NCBI RefSeq assembly: GCF_032854445.1
Contig: NC_088302.1
Span: 35,902,191 to 35,966,190 of the forward strand
Direction: 5' to 3'
From: Liolophura sinensis
Lineage: Eukaryota; Mollusca; Polyplacophora; Chitonida; Chitonidae
DNA length: 64,000 nt
In this document: positions 41,401 to 49,752 of the stretch, in pieces
Layout of the letters: the number at the start of each line of letters is the position of its first letter
Numbering within the stretch: the stretch's first letter is position 1
Translations under genes and position numbers: made by a program
Notes under the pieces: model-generated
The model's input: the letters and a program-made list of their open reading frames with translations, nothing else
What the model was told of the DNA's origin: nothing
The model's database searches: none

Positions 41401-44400
41401 TTTATATGCATTCCAAACCACAGGTCAACAACATACATGCATATGCTAACTCAGCAATATCAGGTTTAGAATCAGCAAATTAATCTACCACAAGAATCAA
41501 CAATTTTCATACATAAAATGACACATTTTACAAGACGAGCTTCATCTTACATAATGAGCAGGCCCGCTTTCATGCTGTTATAAGAAGCTACTTGCAATGT
41601 TATCAGAATACATGTATACGTATGTAAAAAACACTTTAAACAACTATATATACTACCATATGCTTAGCGCCACATGCACAATTCCAAACACTATTCAATT
41701 AGCCCTTCACACAAAAGAAACTTTTTTGGCACAGATTTCTTTCTTTATTTATTAGATTGGTGTTTTACATGTACCATACTCAAGAATATTTCAGTTTTAC
41801 GGCGATGTTCACCATTATGGTGGGAGGAAACCTGGCAGGGCCACAGACTGGTTGATGTTCTGATATACATGTATCTTGTATGACAATGTGGCCCACACCG
41901 TAACACCAGCGTATACCCAATCTGTATTTAAAACGCAGCCTGACAGCGGGATTTTTTAATTCTGCTGATGTGTGTAACATAACACCTGGCCCGAAGTGCT
42001 CCTCATGAAGCACAATGATTATCTCCCTTGCAGGATCTACACTATTGTAGGCCTAAAGGTTGTTTCTGCTCCAGAGCAAATGGATATGATTAAAAGAACA
42101 GCTATACGTGTACAAGATCTACACTGTATGTCACATGTACAAGTACAGCCACACAGTCATGACCAACTGTACAGATTTATTAGGCCACACAGCCTTTATG
42201 AACCACATCAGTAGTGATTTTCTAACTCCTCGGCACGGAAGATGTCCAATTCATATGTGCCAAGGATTACAAATACTTTAATTCATTTAAATATGTATTT
42301 GATTCTTGTTTCACCTTCATACCCAAGAATTTTTCCCTAATATGATGGCAGTCAGCATTATGGGTGGAGGACACTAAAATGCCAGGGCAAAACCCATTGA
42401 CTTTTGGCAAGTTTCTGACAAGCTTTTTCACATGTAACATACAGATATTCAAACCATATTAGTGGAAGACAAGGTCTTCAACGAACATAACACTACTTAC
42501 ACACACATTTATTTAGCTCTAAAATGTACTTCTTTGAGCATTCCATAATTTAACCTCTTACCTCTGTATATCTGACGAGATTTCTCAGCCTCGCTGCCAG
42601 TCACCACACCCTGAACAATCAGTTTCCTGTCCCTCTTAACCCTGGAATAGTCCTCCAGCCCTCCATTAGGGACACGTGGTCTGTATTGACATAGTATAAT
42701 CCCAAACAACTTTTCACAATACATCACACCATTATCCTCATTGCTAACACCTTGGCAGTTTCTCGGGTTTGCCATAATGAGCACTTCTTTCTGTTTCTTT
42801 GGCTTACTGACCACATTGTGATGGTTATAACCGTTTCTATCTGACAATGTTGTTCTTTCGGGTAAATTAGCGAGATTCCTGTTTGTCGGGTGGTGGTTGT
42901 TTTCGGTGGGAATTGCTGAGCCATTTGTGTGGGAGTGCTTCCTGCCATTATCTGGGGTGTGGTTGGACTGGTGAGACACACCTGGGCTATCCTCTGACTC
43001 CAGGTAAAACAGTTCCCCCCTCAGGTCTATGTACTGCTGCCACACAGGCTCCAAGGTGCTGCCACAAGAAAACATAATGGGAAAATTAGACCAGAACAGC
43101 ACAGAATAAAAAGTACTTGGATTTTCCTCAACTCTTCCACCTTAGTTCTCCTCGCTAATAAAATTAGTTCTATCCTTGTTAACCTCACCAGAGCTACATA
43201 TATTCACTGTTGCTGTATTGTTTAAAAAAATTGAAAAATAACAAAAGTGTGTGCTTATAGCAAAGAGACGGGAGAACAAACAAGGACTGCTGAGTTCATG
43301 CAATGAAACAGGTGCTCCGTGCATATAGCGAATTATATCATGAGGGCAATATTATATAATAAGATGCAATGTACGTCTAGACTGAAGTCAGCATAGGGAG
43401 ACGATTTTGATTCCCACATCCGCAGCATTTCAATCAGCTGAATAACATAAACCTGATACAACAGGTTGCAGGAGCTTTTCTTTATTTACTGCAAAAAAAT
43501 CCTTTCCCTTAGATTGGCCTTGTATCCTGTTTTTCAGCTACAAAATCAATATATATCTCAGGATAAGTTCAATAAATCAACACAGCATCTTTTTAGCAGA
43601 CAAATATGCCAGCAAAGTTAACATCCTCTCAAAAAACATATTCTATTATTTGAGCAAAACACACATGATTTGACCAGCTATTTAATTGTATACTTAAAAA
43701 AAAAAGAAAACAAATAAAGTTTGAATATGAACGTTTGTGAACTTTTTTTTACAATAAAAAATATCTGTAATTGCCCAATACACGAATTGATTTTCTCATT
43801 TTTTCCAAATTCCTTTTCTGACAAGGTAGTGTCTGATGTCACTACATCCTGATTCATACTTTGTCTGTCAGCAGGGTATGCTTGTAAATGTACATGTATG
43901 TTTATATAGCTCTATAAAAAGCCTGCAATTTACTTAAAAAGGAAAGATAACAAATATGCCATACAATGTTTATGGCTCTGAAAATATAATCACTGCTTTG
44001 TTGGTGACATATATACAGCATGATTAAAAAACAGCAAATGCACATATTGCAATACAATGTCCATAAACTGCATAAAGTTCATATTCACATTTTGAGTGAA
44101 GTAACATGGTTGTGGGGATCTGATATGATAATTTCCCAGGCCATTACCCCTACAATACCTACTATCACATGCCCTAAGGGGCACTAGGGAAAAGGTTATA
44201 CACAATTGTTCTGTCAGAAAGAATACTATTAAAACATTTTAACTTTTCAAGGTCAATACAAATAAATGCACACACACACACTTCCTTTGTCTTGCCTAAG
44301 ACAGCATACACTTTCATTTATTCTGAAACTTTTTGGAAGGGTGTGGTGGTGGGATAACTCCTCTACATCACAATCAATTGTATTATCACTGATGTCGCTG

Positions 44401-47400
44401 ATATCACTCAGATAATACAGGCATACACATGTACCTTACGTAGAAATATACGCTATTGTCTTAAGCATTTGATTACCAGGGTAACAGGTTCGAAATACAC
44501 AGTAACATGGTAGGATATCTGACAATCACAAGGCTACTTACACATATATAATATTATGAACACCTGGCTGGACGTCTACACATGTAATAGTATTTATAAA
44601 ATATGTTTACCCCCATTTTTAATGAGAAGAATAAGATACTCTTGCAGAGAATATTTGCCTTGCAGAGAAATGTCACTTTAATAGAGTATGTGATACTCTC
44701 ACAATTGGAAAAACATGAATGCACAAATGTTTTTCATTATTTTACTACACGCTATTGCTCAGTTGGAGATACACATCACTTGTCAACACAAACAGAGTTC
44801 AGATATTGTACTGTGATCGTCTATAAACAGCTTTAGACTGAGTATGACTGAGCAGAGGATTCTGTCATGCTTCATTCACACCTGGTGCACATAAATAAAT
44901 CTGACATGAATATCTAACAAGTGACATGGTTAATAGCACATGAATGATGCATTTATAATGATTAATGCCTGGATGAATTATTTATACTTGTGCACTACAG
45001 TAGAATGACCACTACAGCTAGGGGTGGATAAACATACTCTAACACACAATACCAGTCAGCACCACTGTAGTCACAGATGAAAGAGGTACAGTAATAGTGT
45101 TCAAAAAAAAGAATACAGAATTGCTTTGTGTTCATTTTTGTTTCATGCTCATGACCTGGTAATAAAAACTAAGCAAAAGAAAACACACACAAAATGGCAG
45201 ATACTGTATTAATCTCCCTCAGTGTTAAAACTGTGTTCCCCTCAGTTTGACCTCAATGACCAAAACAACACAAGTCTTTATTGCCATAATAAACATTCAT
45301 TTACCAAATGACAATGGTAAAATTACCACCATGTTACCACTATGGATTGGAAGACCATTCACATTTACCTGTTTATACATTTGTCTACTGTTTATTATGA
45401 CAACATCACAAAAACTTTCCAGATGAATTCCTTTTATGGGAAACAAGACAAGTGGGCCAAGAAAAATCAATCTGGTGAGAATCAGGATCGACAAACAAAG
45501 ATTTTTAAAGAGTATTTATATTAATACAGGGATAAAGGAAGCACTTGCATTGTCTGGTTGCCCTCTTTATCCTAGTATAAGATTTACCTGTGTTATGTTT
45601 TATGTGTTGCTTGATATCCAGAGCCTTTTTGATGTACCTTGTGAATTATCAATTTATTGACTTATTTATCTGATTGTTGTTTAACACCATACTCAATATT
45701 TTTCACAATCATATAAACTTTACACTTTTTTTGCCTGCTTGGGATTCAACACATTTTAGTTAAAACGGGACAGTCTGAGTGTTGTGTGACATGCGTGTAC
45801 ACTGTATTTATGTTATTGCATCCAATAGAGTGCCTCGCCAAAAGACACCAGACAGTCAACATGGTACTTGACCCATCTTGCCCGGCAAGGAAGTACAAAA
45901 TAGGACTGTCATTAAAAAATTCTTTGATAGGTTTAACCCAACCCTATCAGAAAATACAGGATGAGTCAGTAGGGATTTTTTTTCCTACGGTTACTGAAAA
46001 AATATTGAATAATAAAGAAACTTTGAGAGAAAAATGAAAAAAATCTATCAAAAGCTCAATATAAGGGTAGGGTCGTTTTTTAGAGGATCAGTCGGGTTAC
46101 CACAAACAAACATTTTTTTAATGATGGCACAACAAGACGGTGCTATCAGACATACCTGTCTGCATTTAAAACATAGTACACGTATATGTAAGTAATATGT
46201 ATGATCATACCAGTGCTTGCCACCCTTTGCTATTATATACATTTTCTCCTCTAAAACAACAATATACTGATAATACACGTTCATTATCATCTCCTAAAAA
46301 AATAGAGAAAGAAAAAGACACTACACCAAACATCATCACCAGATCAACAGTTCATGATATGCATCAATGAATGCTGAGTCTGACACAGTGGATACTTGTA
46401 CATGTATGAATGGACAGTGACACTCATGGATGTACAATCTATGACCTTTGGTGACCTCAGTCAGGACCAAATTATACTGTACTGGCTAAAGGCATATATT
46501 CTCACCATCACTGATTCATAAATATTGTACACCAAAAACAAATGAATTCAAATAACTACAGAAAGTACAACAAAACAAAATCATTCTCCACCAGTAACAC
46601 CCTGCCAGGCACACCTGTGCATGTGTACTTTCATTGGTAAGTCAATATCTGATATTTACCATACAAACACAAGTATTACATATATATGCAATGTACATGT
46701 GTAAGTACAGACATACCAAGTCTCTGTAAAATCCTTTTGTATCAGACTAGAATTTGGGCAATGTTTTAAACGTAGTACATGATAACCTTCTTTGTTTTCT
46801 TCATTCTTTGTTGTCATCTGAGCACTTTCTGCTCCACATTTAATCCTATATGCTGGATGTAGTTTAATCACATTTCAATAAAAAATACTCTCATGATGGG
46901 AAGGTTATTGTATATAATGTTTCATGAATTTGTTATAGGTTAAGATGTATGTCTATTATGAAGGTTTTATATTTCCCTACTTGAAACAGAAGCTAAAGCT
47001 CAGCCAGAGAATAAAAACTTGGGTAATAAAGGTACGACCTCGATCGGCTATTTTCTAGGCCACGTGGACCTGAGTTTCCATGATGATGGCCAAAATTAAC
47101 GAGGTGTACTGAGAGCCTCAACATATTCAAGAAGGGCATGTCTTCCGGATTCTAAACGGAGCATGCTCTGATGTTGGTTTGGGTCCTGATGTTGGCTGAA
47201 CAAAATTTTCTTTTGCCAAACCTAACGTGAGAGCAATCTCGGGCTAACATACAACATGTCACATGCTATACACAGCAGCCCAAGCTTTACAACTTCCAAC
47301 TGATAATTTAGAATTTTGACACCGGTACTTGGAGACAATATATAAGTTGGTACGTTATTGGTGGAAAAAACTAATCTCAAATACACGCACAAGAAGAATA

Positions 47401-47740
47401 AATAAATAAAATAAAATAAAATAAATAAATAGGCCTAGGCCTAACAAATAAAAATAAAAAAGATTGCATATTTCTCAACAGATGTTCAGAAAATCTATGA
47501 CACCTTTAAGCTGTCAAATATGTTTATGGCATGGACACATAAATATTCTACGTATAAACCTACTCACTCTTCATTTTCGTCATCTGTTGTTATCGATTTC
47601 GAACTGGAACTACTCGGACCAAAACAAATTTCGGTCACATAAGGTGCGTCTCCCGCCAATTCATCCACATTACAAATGTCAGGTCGATCTAACGACTTCG
47701 GTGGCTCGTAGAAAGGATTTATGCTCGGTAAATGAGCCAT
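20998..47740 (-). CDS. INTU: Protein inturned (INTU), 19 coding exons; contains an assembly duplication
   Basis: Inturned is a CPLANE complex component (with Fuzzy and Wdpcp) that acts at the ciliary base in ciliogenesis and planar polarity. Joining exons 1-19 (counting the duplicated exons 4-11 once) gives 2,805 nt, 934 residues plus stop, close to the 942 of human INTU. All exon phases agree. Conserved blocks include LRGELFYLE (exon 2), a PDZ-like region across exons 2-4 ([15 protein letters not shown]), LRGVFLTLC (5), LSGVRWLQL (8), MRRTYTMMG (10), [10 protein letters not shown] (11), VLLEAGGCA and YVDQVKATL (12), [17 protein letters not shown] (17), [11 protein letters not shown] (18) and YVCIHDS (19). 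These match the family order, including the longin-like segments. The span is inflated by about 5.9 kb because exons 4-11 occur on both sides of the N gap. Exon 1 faces AGK across a 178-bp promoter interval. Confidence 0.96.
21515..21660 (-). CDS. INTU: INTU exon 18
   Basis: 146 nt, phase 0 in and phase 2 out, donor gtaagg. Contains [19 protein letters not shown], a signature stretch of the family (human SPGNWTDQKKAPPVMAYW). Confidence 0.95.
22375..22550 (-). mobile_element. SINE, truncated, next to INTU exon 17
   Basis: Main-family tail and core read on the minus strand. It stops at gaggaagcc about 48 bp from the exon 17 donor, so the element lies inside intron 17 close to the splice site. 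Confidence 0.85.
22599..22788 (-). CDS. INTU: INTU exon 17
   Basis: 190 nt, acceptor tgtacag, donor gtaata. Encodes [20 protein letters not shown] and [10 protein letters not shown], matching the Inturned block around human LFHYVALETVQGIFITP. Confidence 0.95.
23241..23326 (-). CDS. INTU: INTU exon 16
   Basis: 86 nt, phase 0 in and phase 2 out, donor gtaagt. Encodes a Ser/Gly-rich linker ([19 protein letters not shown]). Sequence is weakly conserved; it is accepted because its phases join exons 15 and 17 exactly. Confidence 0.85.
23969..24102 (-). CDS. INTU: INTU exon 15
   Basis: 134 nt, acceptor cccag, donor gtatgc. Encodes a Ser-rich low-complexity linker ([19 protein letters not shown]), consistent with the disordered region of Inturned. 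Confidence 0.85.
24312..24463 (+). mobile_element. SINE, 5'-truncated
   Basis: Main-family 3' half, from gtgggaaggtc to the tail aatcaaataaataaataaat. Confidence 0.85.
24609..24695 (-). CDS. INTU: INTU exon 14
   Basis: 87 nt, acceptor gtttcag, donor gtaatg. Encodes [19 protein letters not shown] in the linker region. Phase 1 on both sides fits its neighbours. Confidence 0.88.
25024..25220 (+). mobile_element. SINE, 5'-truncated, with target-site duplication
   Basis: The main-family core and tail are flanked by a perfect 10-bp repeat atgcttagga (25014-25023 and 25221-25230). Lies in INTU intron 13. Confidence 0.92.
25299..25426 (-). CDS. INTU: INTU exon 13
   Basis: 128 nt, acceptor atcttcag, donor gtattt. 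Encodes [20 protein letters not shown], aligning with the ADWFL block of vertebrate Inturned. Confidence 0.92.
25705..25856 (-). CDS. INTU: INTU exon 12
   Basis: 152 nt, acceptor tgtttcag, donor gtaaaa. Encodes VLLEAGGCA and [15 protein letters not shown], among the strongest family matches in the gene. Confidence 0.97.
26382..26430. repeat. (TA)n(GA)n microsatellite
   Basis: A run of alternating AT followed by about 25 bp of GA, in INTU intron 11. Confidence 0.9.
26907..27128 (-). CDS. INTU: INTU exon 11, copy A
   Basis: 222 nt, phase 0 both sides, donor gtcagt. Encodes [20 protein letters not shown], then [12 protein letters not shown] and [10 protein letters not shown]. Intact in both copies. 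Confidence 0.96.
27418..27480 (-). CDS. INTU: INTU exon 10, copy A
   Basis: 63 nt, 21 codons, [15 protein letters not shown] then SCLFYK. In frame, unlike copy B. Confidence 0.95.
27786..27839 (-). CDS. INTU: INTU exon 9, copy A
   Basis: 54 nt, 18 codons ([18 protein letters not shown]), donor gtaagt. Matches human LDMALSDLEAADFAEL. In frame, unlike copy B. Confidence 0.94.
27885..28340 (-). repeat. Unclassified dispersed repeat, copy 2 (with SINE-like tail)
   Basis: The 28131-28340 part matches 10921-11140 in inverted orientation. Read on the minus strand the sequence continues to a tail (attaaacaccaagcaatt) that resembles the SINE 3' end, so the element may be about 450 bp. A 78-codon open frame inside it ([11 protein letters not shown]) is not intact in the 10.9-kb copy. 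Confidence 0.6.
28456..28633 (-). CDS. INTU: INTU exon 8, copy A
   Basis: 178 nt, acceptor ttcccctcag. Encodes [19 protein letters not shown] and [14 protein letters not shown], in frame throughout. Confidence 0.96.
28964..29041 (-). CDS. INTU: INTU exon 7, copy A
   Basis: 78 nt, acceptor tttgtttcag. Encodes [20 protein letters not shown], aligning with human [20 protein letters not shown]. Confidence 0.93.
29494..29583 (-). CDS. INTU: INTU exon 6, copy A
   Basis: 90 nt, acceptor aattgtcag, donor gtaagt. Encodes [20 protein letters not shown], the longin-like strand pair conserved in Inturned (human IHVAYWKESDKLLLIGLP). Confidence 0.94.
29725..30017 (-). mobile_element. SINE, second family, copy A
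   Basis: The minus-strand head at the right end is tRNA-like (complement of ctctaccatgtctaccaactaag). The B-box complement (ggattgagcctggatc) and a tail (ggggtttaacgtcgtgctta) differ from the main family. Starts beside a GAGT-type microsatellite. Confidence 0.75.
30747..30859 (-). CDS. INTU: INTU exon 5, copy A
   Basis: 113 nt, donor gtaagt. Encodes [20 protein letters not shown] and [16 protein letters not shown], close to human LKSVRGIFLTLCDMLENVT. Confidence 0.95.
31100..31330 (+). repeat. tRNA-derived SINE, third type, copy A
   Basis: A B-box-like gggttcaaatcc near 31189 follows a tRNA-like head. The middle part (ccagattcgatccggtttcc) is shared with related SINEs. Boundaries are approximate. 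The duplicate copy lies near 37224-37450. Confidence 0.55.
31477..31621 (+). mobile_element. SINE, 5'-truncated, copy A
   Basis: Main-family 3' half with tail caataaaataaataaata. Possible flanking repeat gtcatgcag/gtcatacag. Confidence 0.8.
31647..31861 (-). pseudogene. INTU: INTU exon 4, copy A, frame-broken
   Basis: 215 nt instead of the 216 in copy B. It has one lost base near 31653 and a paired gain/loss near 31705-31715, so the open frame ends early. It lies within 1 kb of the gap. Base-level contig-end error is the likeliest cause. Confidence 0.85.
32622..32821. other. Assembly gap, exactly 200 N
   Basis: Two hundred N residues. A round number suggests an estimated or placeholder gap. 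The sequences on the two sides overlap by almost 6 kb. Confidence 0.99.
32920..33141 (-). CDS. INTU: INTU exon 11, copy B (duplicate)
   Basis: 222 nt, same frame and protein as copy A. Should be counted once in the gene. Confidence 0.93.
33253..33414 (-). mobile_element. SINE present in copy B, mostly absent in copy A
   Basis: Main-family tail and core. In copy A only the last about 60 bp (27237-27295) remain, so the two copies differ by a structural indel of about 110 bp. Confidence 0.85.
33539..33602 (-). pseudogene. INTU: INTU exon 10, copy B, frame-broken
   Basis: 64 nt: one extra T (cagcttaccc against cagctaccc) shifts the frame after MMG. Confidence 0.88.
33905..33957 (-). pseudogene. 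INTU: INTU exon 9, copy B, frame-broken
   Basis: 53 nt: one A is lost in the ggtaaaatc run relative to copy A. Confidence 0.88.
34247..34454 (-). repeat. Unclassified dispersed repeat, duplicate of copy 2
   Basis: The counterpart of 28131-28340 within the right duplication copy. Confidence 0.7.
34570..34747 (-). pseudogene. INTU: INTU exon 8, copy B, internal frameshift pair
   Basis: Same 178-nt length as copy A, but with one inserted G (gacgtgctgctcg) and one deleted G (ttggggaaat). About 95 nt between them are therefore out of frame. Confidence 0.88.
35079..35156 (-). CDS. INTU: INTU exon 7, copy B (duplicate)
   Basis: 78 nt, in frame, one silent-type difference from copy A. Confidence 0.92.
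35606..35695 (-). CDS. INTU: INTU exon 6, copy B (duplicate)
   Basis: 90 nt, in frame and same protein as copy A. Confidence 0.92.
35840..36126 (-). mobile_element. SINE, second family, copy B
   Basis: Allele of 29725-30017. The adjacent GAGT run is longer and purer here (seven to eight perfect units). Confidence 0.75.
36871..36983 (-). CDS. INTU: INTU exon 5, copy B (duplicate)
   Basis: 113 nt, in frame and same protein as copy A. Confidence 0.93.
37601..37745 (+). mobile_element. SINE, 5'-truncated, copy B
   Basis: Counterpart of 31477-31621. Confidence 0.8.
37770..37985 (-). CDS. INTU: INTU exon 4 (in-frame copy)
   Basis: 216 nt, phase 0 both sides. Begins [11 protein letters not shown] (human QVKLTFENAY) and continues through a Pro-rich run to [19 protein letters not shown]. 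This is the usable version of exon 4; the 31.7-kb copy is shifted. Confidence 0.95.
38818..38923 (+). mobile_element. SINE, strongly 5'-truncated, with target-site duplication
   Basis: About 106 bp of the main-family 3' end, flanked by a 13-bp repeat with one mismatch (caaacaatcagca at 38805-38817 and caaataatcagca at 38924-38936). Lies in INTU intron 3. Confidence 0.9.
39216..39301 (-). CDS. INTU: INTU exon 3
   Basis: 86 nt, donor gtatgt. Encodes [20 protein letters not shown] and RSISRPSQ, the PDZ-like part of Inturned (human [21 protein letters not shown]). Confidence 0.95.
40340..40403 (-). repeat. Short SINE-like fragment
   Basis: The run gtcgttatacgactgaaa, followed by an agtatgacgttaaaccc motif, resembles the 3' part of the second SINE family. 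Confidence 0.4.
41744..41845 (-). mobile_element. SINE, 5'-truncated
   Basis: Main-family tail (tttatttattagattggtg) to gtgggaggaaacc, in INTU intron 2. Confidence 0.8.
42293..42430 (-). repeat. Old SINE relic
   Basis: A diverged match to the main family (tatgatggcagtcagcatta, gggcaaaaccc) with no clear ends. Confidence 0.5.
42562..43058 (-). CDS. INTU: INTU exon 2
   Basis: 497 nt, acceptor cttgtggcag, donor gtaaga. Encodes [20 protein letters not shown], then a long polar linker with many Asn/His, then [15 protein letters not shown] and the start of the PDZ-like domain. With exon 1 it reads DENEDTLEPVW, matching human YDDLEPEW. Confidence 0.95.
43059..47567 (-). other. INTU intron 1
   Basis: About 4.5 kb with no exon I can support. 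One short SINE tail fragment lies at 45657-45717. A run of (ATAAA)-type repeats sits near 47396-47462, and scattered simple AT-rich sequence fills the rest. Confidence 0.6.
45657..45717 (-). repeat. SINE tail fragment
   Basis: ttatttatctgattgttg, followed by a ccatactcaatatt motif, matches only the last 60 bp of the main family. Confidence 0.6.
47568..47740 (-). CDS. INTU: INTU exon 1 (start codon)
   Basis: ATG at 47740 and 57 codons plus two bases to donor gtgagt. Begins [18 protein letters not shown] and ends in a Ser run and acidic TTDDENE. Joined to exon 2 it gives an acidic stretch directly before LEPVW, the same arrangement as in vertebrate Inturned (SSDYDDLEPEW), so I prefer it over the orphan exon at 51.7 kb. 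Confidence 0.9.
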
Positions 47741-47918
47741 ACTTTCACCACCACAAACTTTTTTTCAGCCGCATTTTTGAGGTGGGGTTGAACTTTTGTT
47801 AAACCGCCATATTGTTTATATCCGGGCCTCGGAAGTACTGTCAAATAGAGCGAGTTTACCTCCGATGTAGAAGAGCGGTGAGTGCGGGCATGATGAAAGC
47901 ACGTGGGCGACAGCTAGA
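47741..47918. promoter_or_regulatory. Divergent INTU/AGK promoter
   Basis: 178 bp separate the two ATGs. No TATA box. Visible candidate sites: YY1-type CCGCCATATTG at 47804-47814, ETS-type CGGAAGT at 47830-47836 and E-box CACGTG at 47900-47905. This composition is typical of TATA-less bidirectional housekeeping promoters. Binding is inferred from motif only. Confidence 0.7.
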
Positions 47919-49244
47919 ATGGCATTTGTTTTGAAATTTGCTAAAACTATCCGAAACAATTGGAAGAAATCATGTTTCTTCGCAGCTGTATCTATTTACG
48001 GTGTGAAATATGCAAGAGATAGTCACGAAGAGGAACAGATTAGACGTGTGTATTGCGAGGAAGCAAGACAGTATGGTCATGAGCATATCACATTAACACA
48101 GAGACCTAAGAAAATATACGTGTTTTTAAATCCCGCGGCACATGGGAACAAGGGAAGAAAGTTGTTTGAAAAAAATGCAGCACCTCTGCTTCACCTGGCC
48201 GGACTAGAAGTTGTCCTTGTGAAGACTGAGTATGAAAGTCAGGCCAAGGAATTCATGAGTGTCATTGAAGTGGAGGATGCACATTCCATTGTTGTAGCTG
48301 GAGGCGATGGCACGCTATCAGAAGTTGTGACTGGCATTCTCAGAAAAGGAAACCGAAAATTCGAAAAATCTGTTCCCATAGGAATCATACCTTTAGGTAA
48401 CACCAACCGATTTGCCAGAAAATGGTTTAGATATGGCATGGAAAAGAATACAGTTCAGGCCATTGCTGATTCGGCCATGGCTGTAATTAAGGGCAGAATA
48501 AGACCAGTTGATGTTTTGTCGATAAAAGGTGATGATGGCAAGGCAACATATGCATTGTCAGGGCTTGAAATCGGCGCCTATAGAGATGCTGTTGCCAGAA
48601 AGAACAAATATTGGTATTTCGGCCCTCTAAAATACCGTTGGACATATGTAAGAACGATCATGAAGGATTGGCCTCCAACCATCAAAGGAAAGCTACAGTA
48701 TATCCCATCTAATGCAGAAATTACTTCCAGGTCAAAGAAATTGGAAAGCAGCAAACAAGAAACTGCTGAGTCATCCGAAAGATGGAGCTGGTGGAATTTG
48801 TTTTATCGCTCTCGGCCTGCTCCAACAGAAGTTTATGAAGATGACAGGGAAGATGATGATGCGTTCGATTCTGAGGCTGAAATAAGCCGAGATATAGACA
48901 CAGTCGAGTTTACTCTCATGTCTGGGCTTTATTATGAGAAATCAGCAGAAAGTGAGTGTCCAGCTGTCAAACATGTTGATGTTGGTATAGGTCCATCCTT
49001 CCCAAGCCGAACTGAGTTGCTTCAGGAAGGATGGAGAAGGATTAACTCAGACACTCTCTTACTTGGGACAGAGACAAATGAACATCTGTCTGCTAGGAAA
49101 ATAAGATTTTCTCCCGAACTGACTGAGGGGGAAGAGCTTTGGTTCACCATTGATGGTGAACATTATGAAGCCAAACCTATTGAAGTTAGTGTGCTGAAAA
49201 ACAGACTAAATTTTTACTGTTCAAACGAAGCACCCTCAGGTTGA
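47919..49244 (+). CDS. AGK: Acylglycerol kinase, mitochondrial (AGK), single exon
   Basis: 441 residues, uninterrupted (human AGK is 422). AGK phosphorylates monoacyl- and diacylglycerol, and its protein is also a TIM22 translocase subunit in the mitochondrial inner membrane. A hydrophobic N-terminal segment at about 18-32 is the expected anchor. The DAGK catalytic fold is clear: VFLNPAA at about 68-74, FEKNAAPLLHL at 83-93, the nucleotide-binding VVAGGDGTLSEVV at 125-137, and IPLGNTNRFA at 157-166. YWYFGPLKYRW and the C-terminal YEAKPIEV and NRLNFYC blocks match AGK rather than ceramide or sphingosine kinases. A poorly conserved acidic insert (YEDDREDDDAFDSEAEISRD) lies in the middle. The vertebrate gene is split into many exons, so the lack of introns here is notable. 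It sits head to head with INTU. Confidence 0.95.
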   Translation: MAFVLKFAKTIRNNWKKSCFFAAVSIYGVKYARDSHEEEQIRRVYCEEARQYGHEHITLTQRPKKIYVFLNPAAHGNKGRKLFEKNAAPLLHLAGLEVVLVKTEYESQAKEFMSVIEVEDAHSIVVAGGDGTLSEVVTGILRKGNRKFEKSVPIGIIPLGNTNRFARKWFRYGMEKNTVQAIADSAMAVIKGRIRPVDVLSIKGDDGKATYALSGLEIGAYRDAVARKNKYWYFGPLKYRWTYVRTIMKDWPPTIKGKLQYIPSNAEITSRSKKLESSKQETAESSERWSWWNLFYRSRPAPTEVYEDDREDDDAFDSEAEISRDIDTVEFTLMSGLYYEKSAESECPAVKHVDVGIGPSFPSRTELLQEGWRRINSDTLLLGTETNEHLSARKIRFSPELTEGEELWFTIDGEHYEAKPIEVSVLKNRLNFYCSNEAPSG

Positions 49245-49738
49245 TGTCAACATGAATGAAGTTAAAGTCTGTATCATTATTTTTGTTAAGTTCATTGTAT
49301 GAAATTGCGGTTACAGTGGGCTTTCATTATTTTTCTGAGTAGAAGGCAACCCTGAAAAGTGGCCAGCTACCTAAGGGAGAACTAAATAAGGTTAACTAGG
49401 ACTTTGGTGCAAGAAGGTGGCTACCTTATCAAAATCTTATCTGGGCTACCACCGCATTTGTATGCAAAGGGAGACAACTTGACATTGATACTCCTTACAA
49501 AGCTGGATATAATGATTACAACCTGTATAACAGTTACAGAGACCACACAGTGTACATTCATGTTGTGCTGAATTCCATTGGCATGTGTGTGGCTTTACAT
49601 CAGCAGGGTTATAAAGCACGTGGTGAAGGCTGGCTGTTCTGTCTGGACCATAAAATTAGATGTGACTGTCAGAATAGGAGTCCAGTTGATCTGAAAAATG
49701 GATAGTGCTACTCACAAAGGATAGTGTGACGGTACAGC
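49245..49738 (+). other. AGK 3' flank
   Basis: No further coding frame. Probably 3' untranslated sequence; the next element is a full-length SINE. Confidence 0.4.
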
Positions 49739-49752
49739 TCCATTGAGGTTTG

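Noticed and set aside
47464-47802. 112-codon plus-strand ORF
   Set aside because: It is antisense to INTU exon 1, whose minus-strand reading has the right donor, phase and acidic end.
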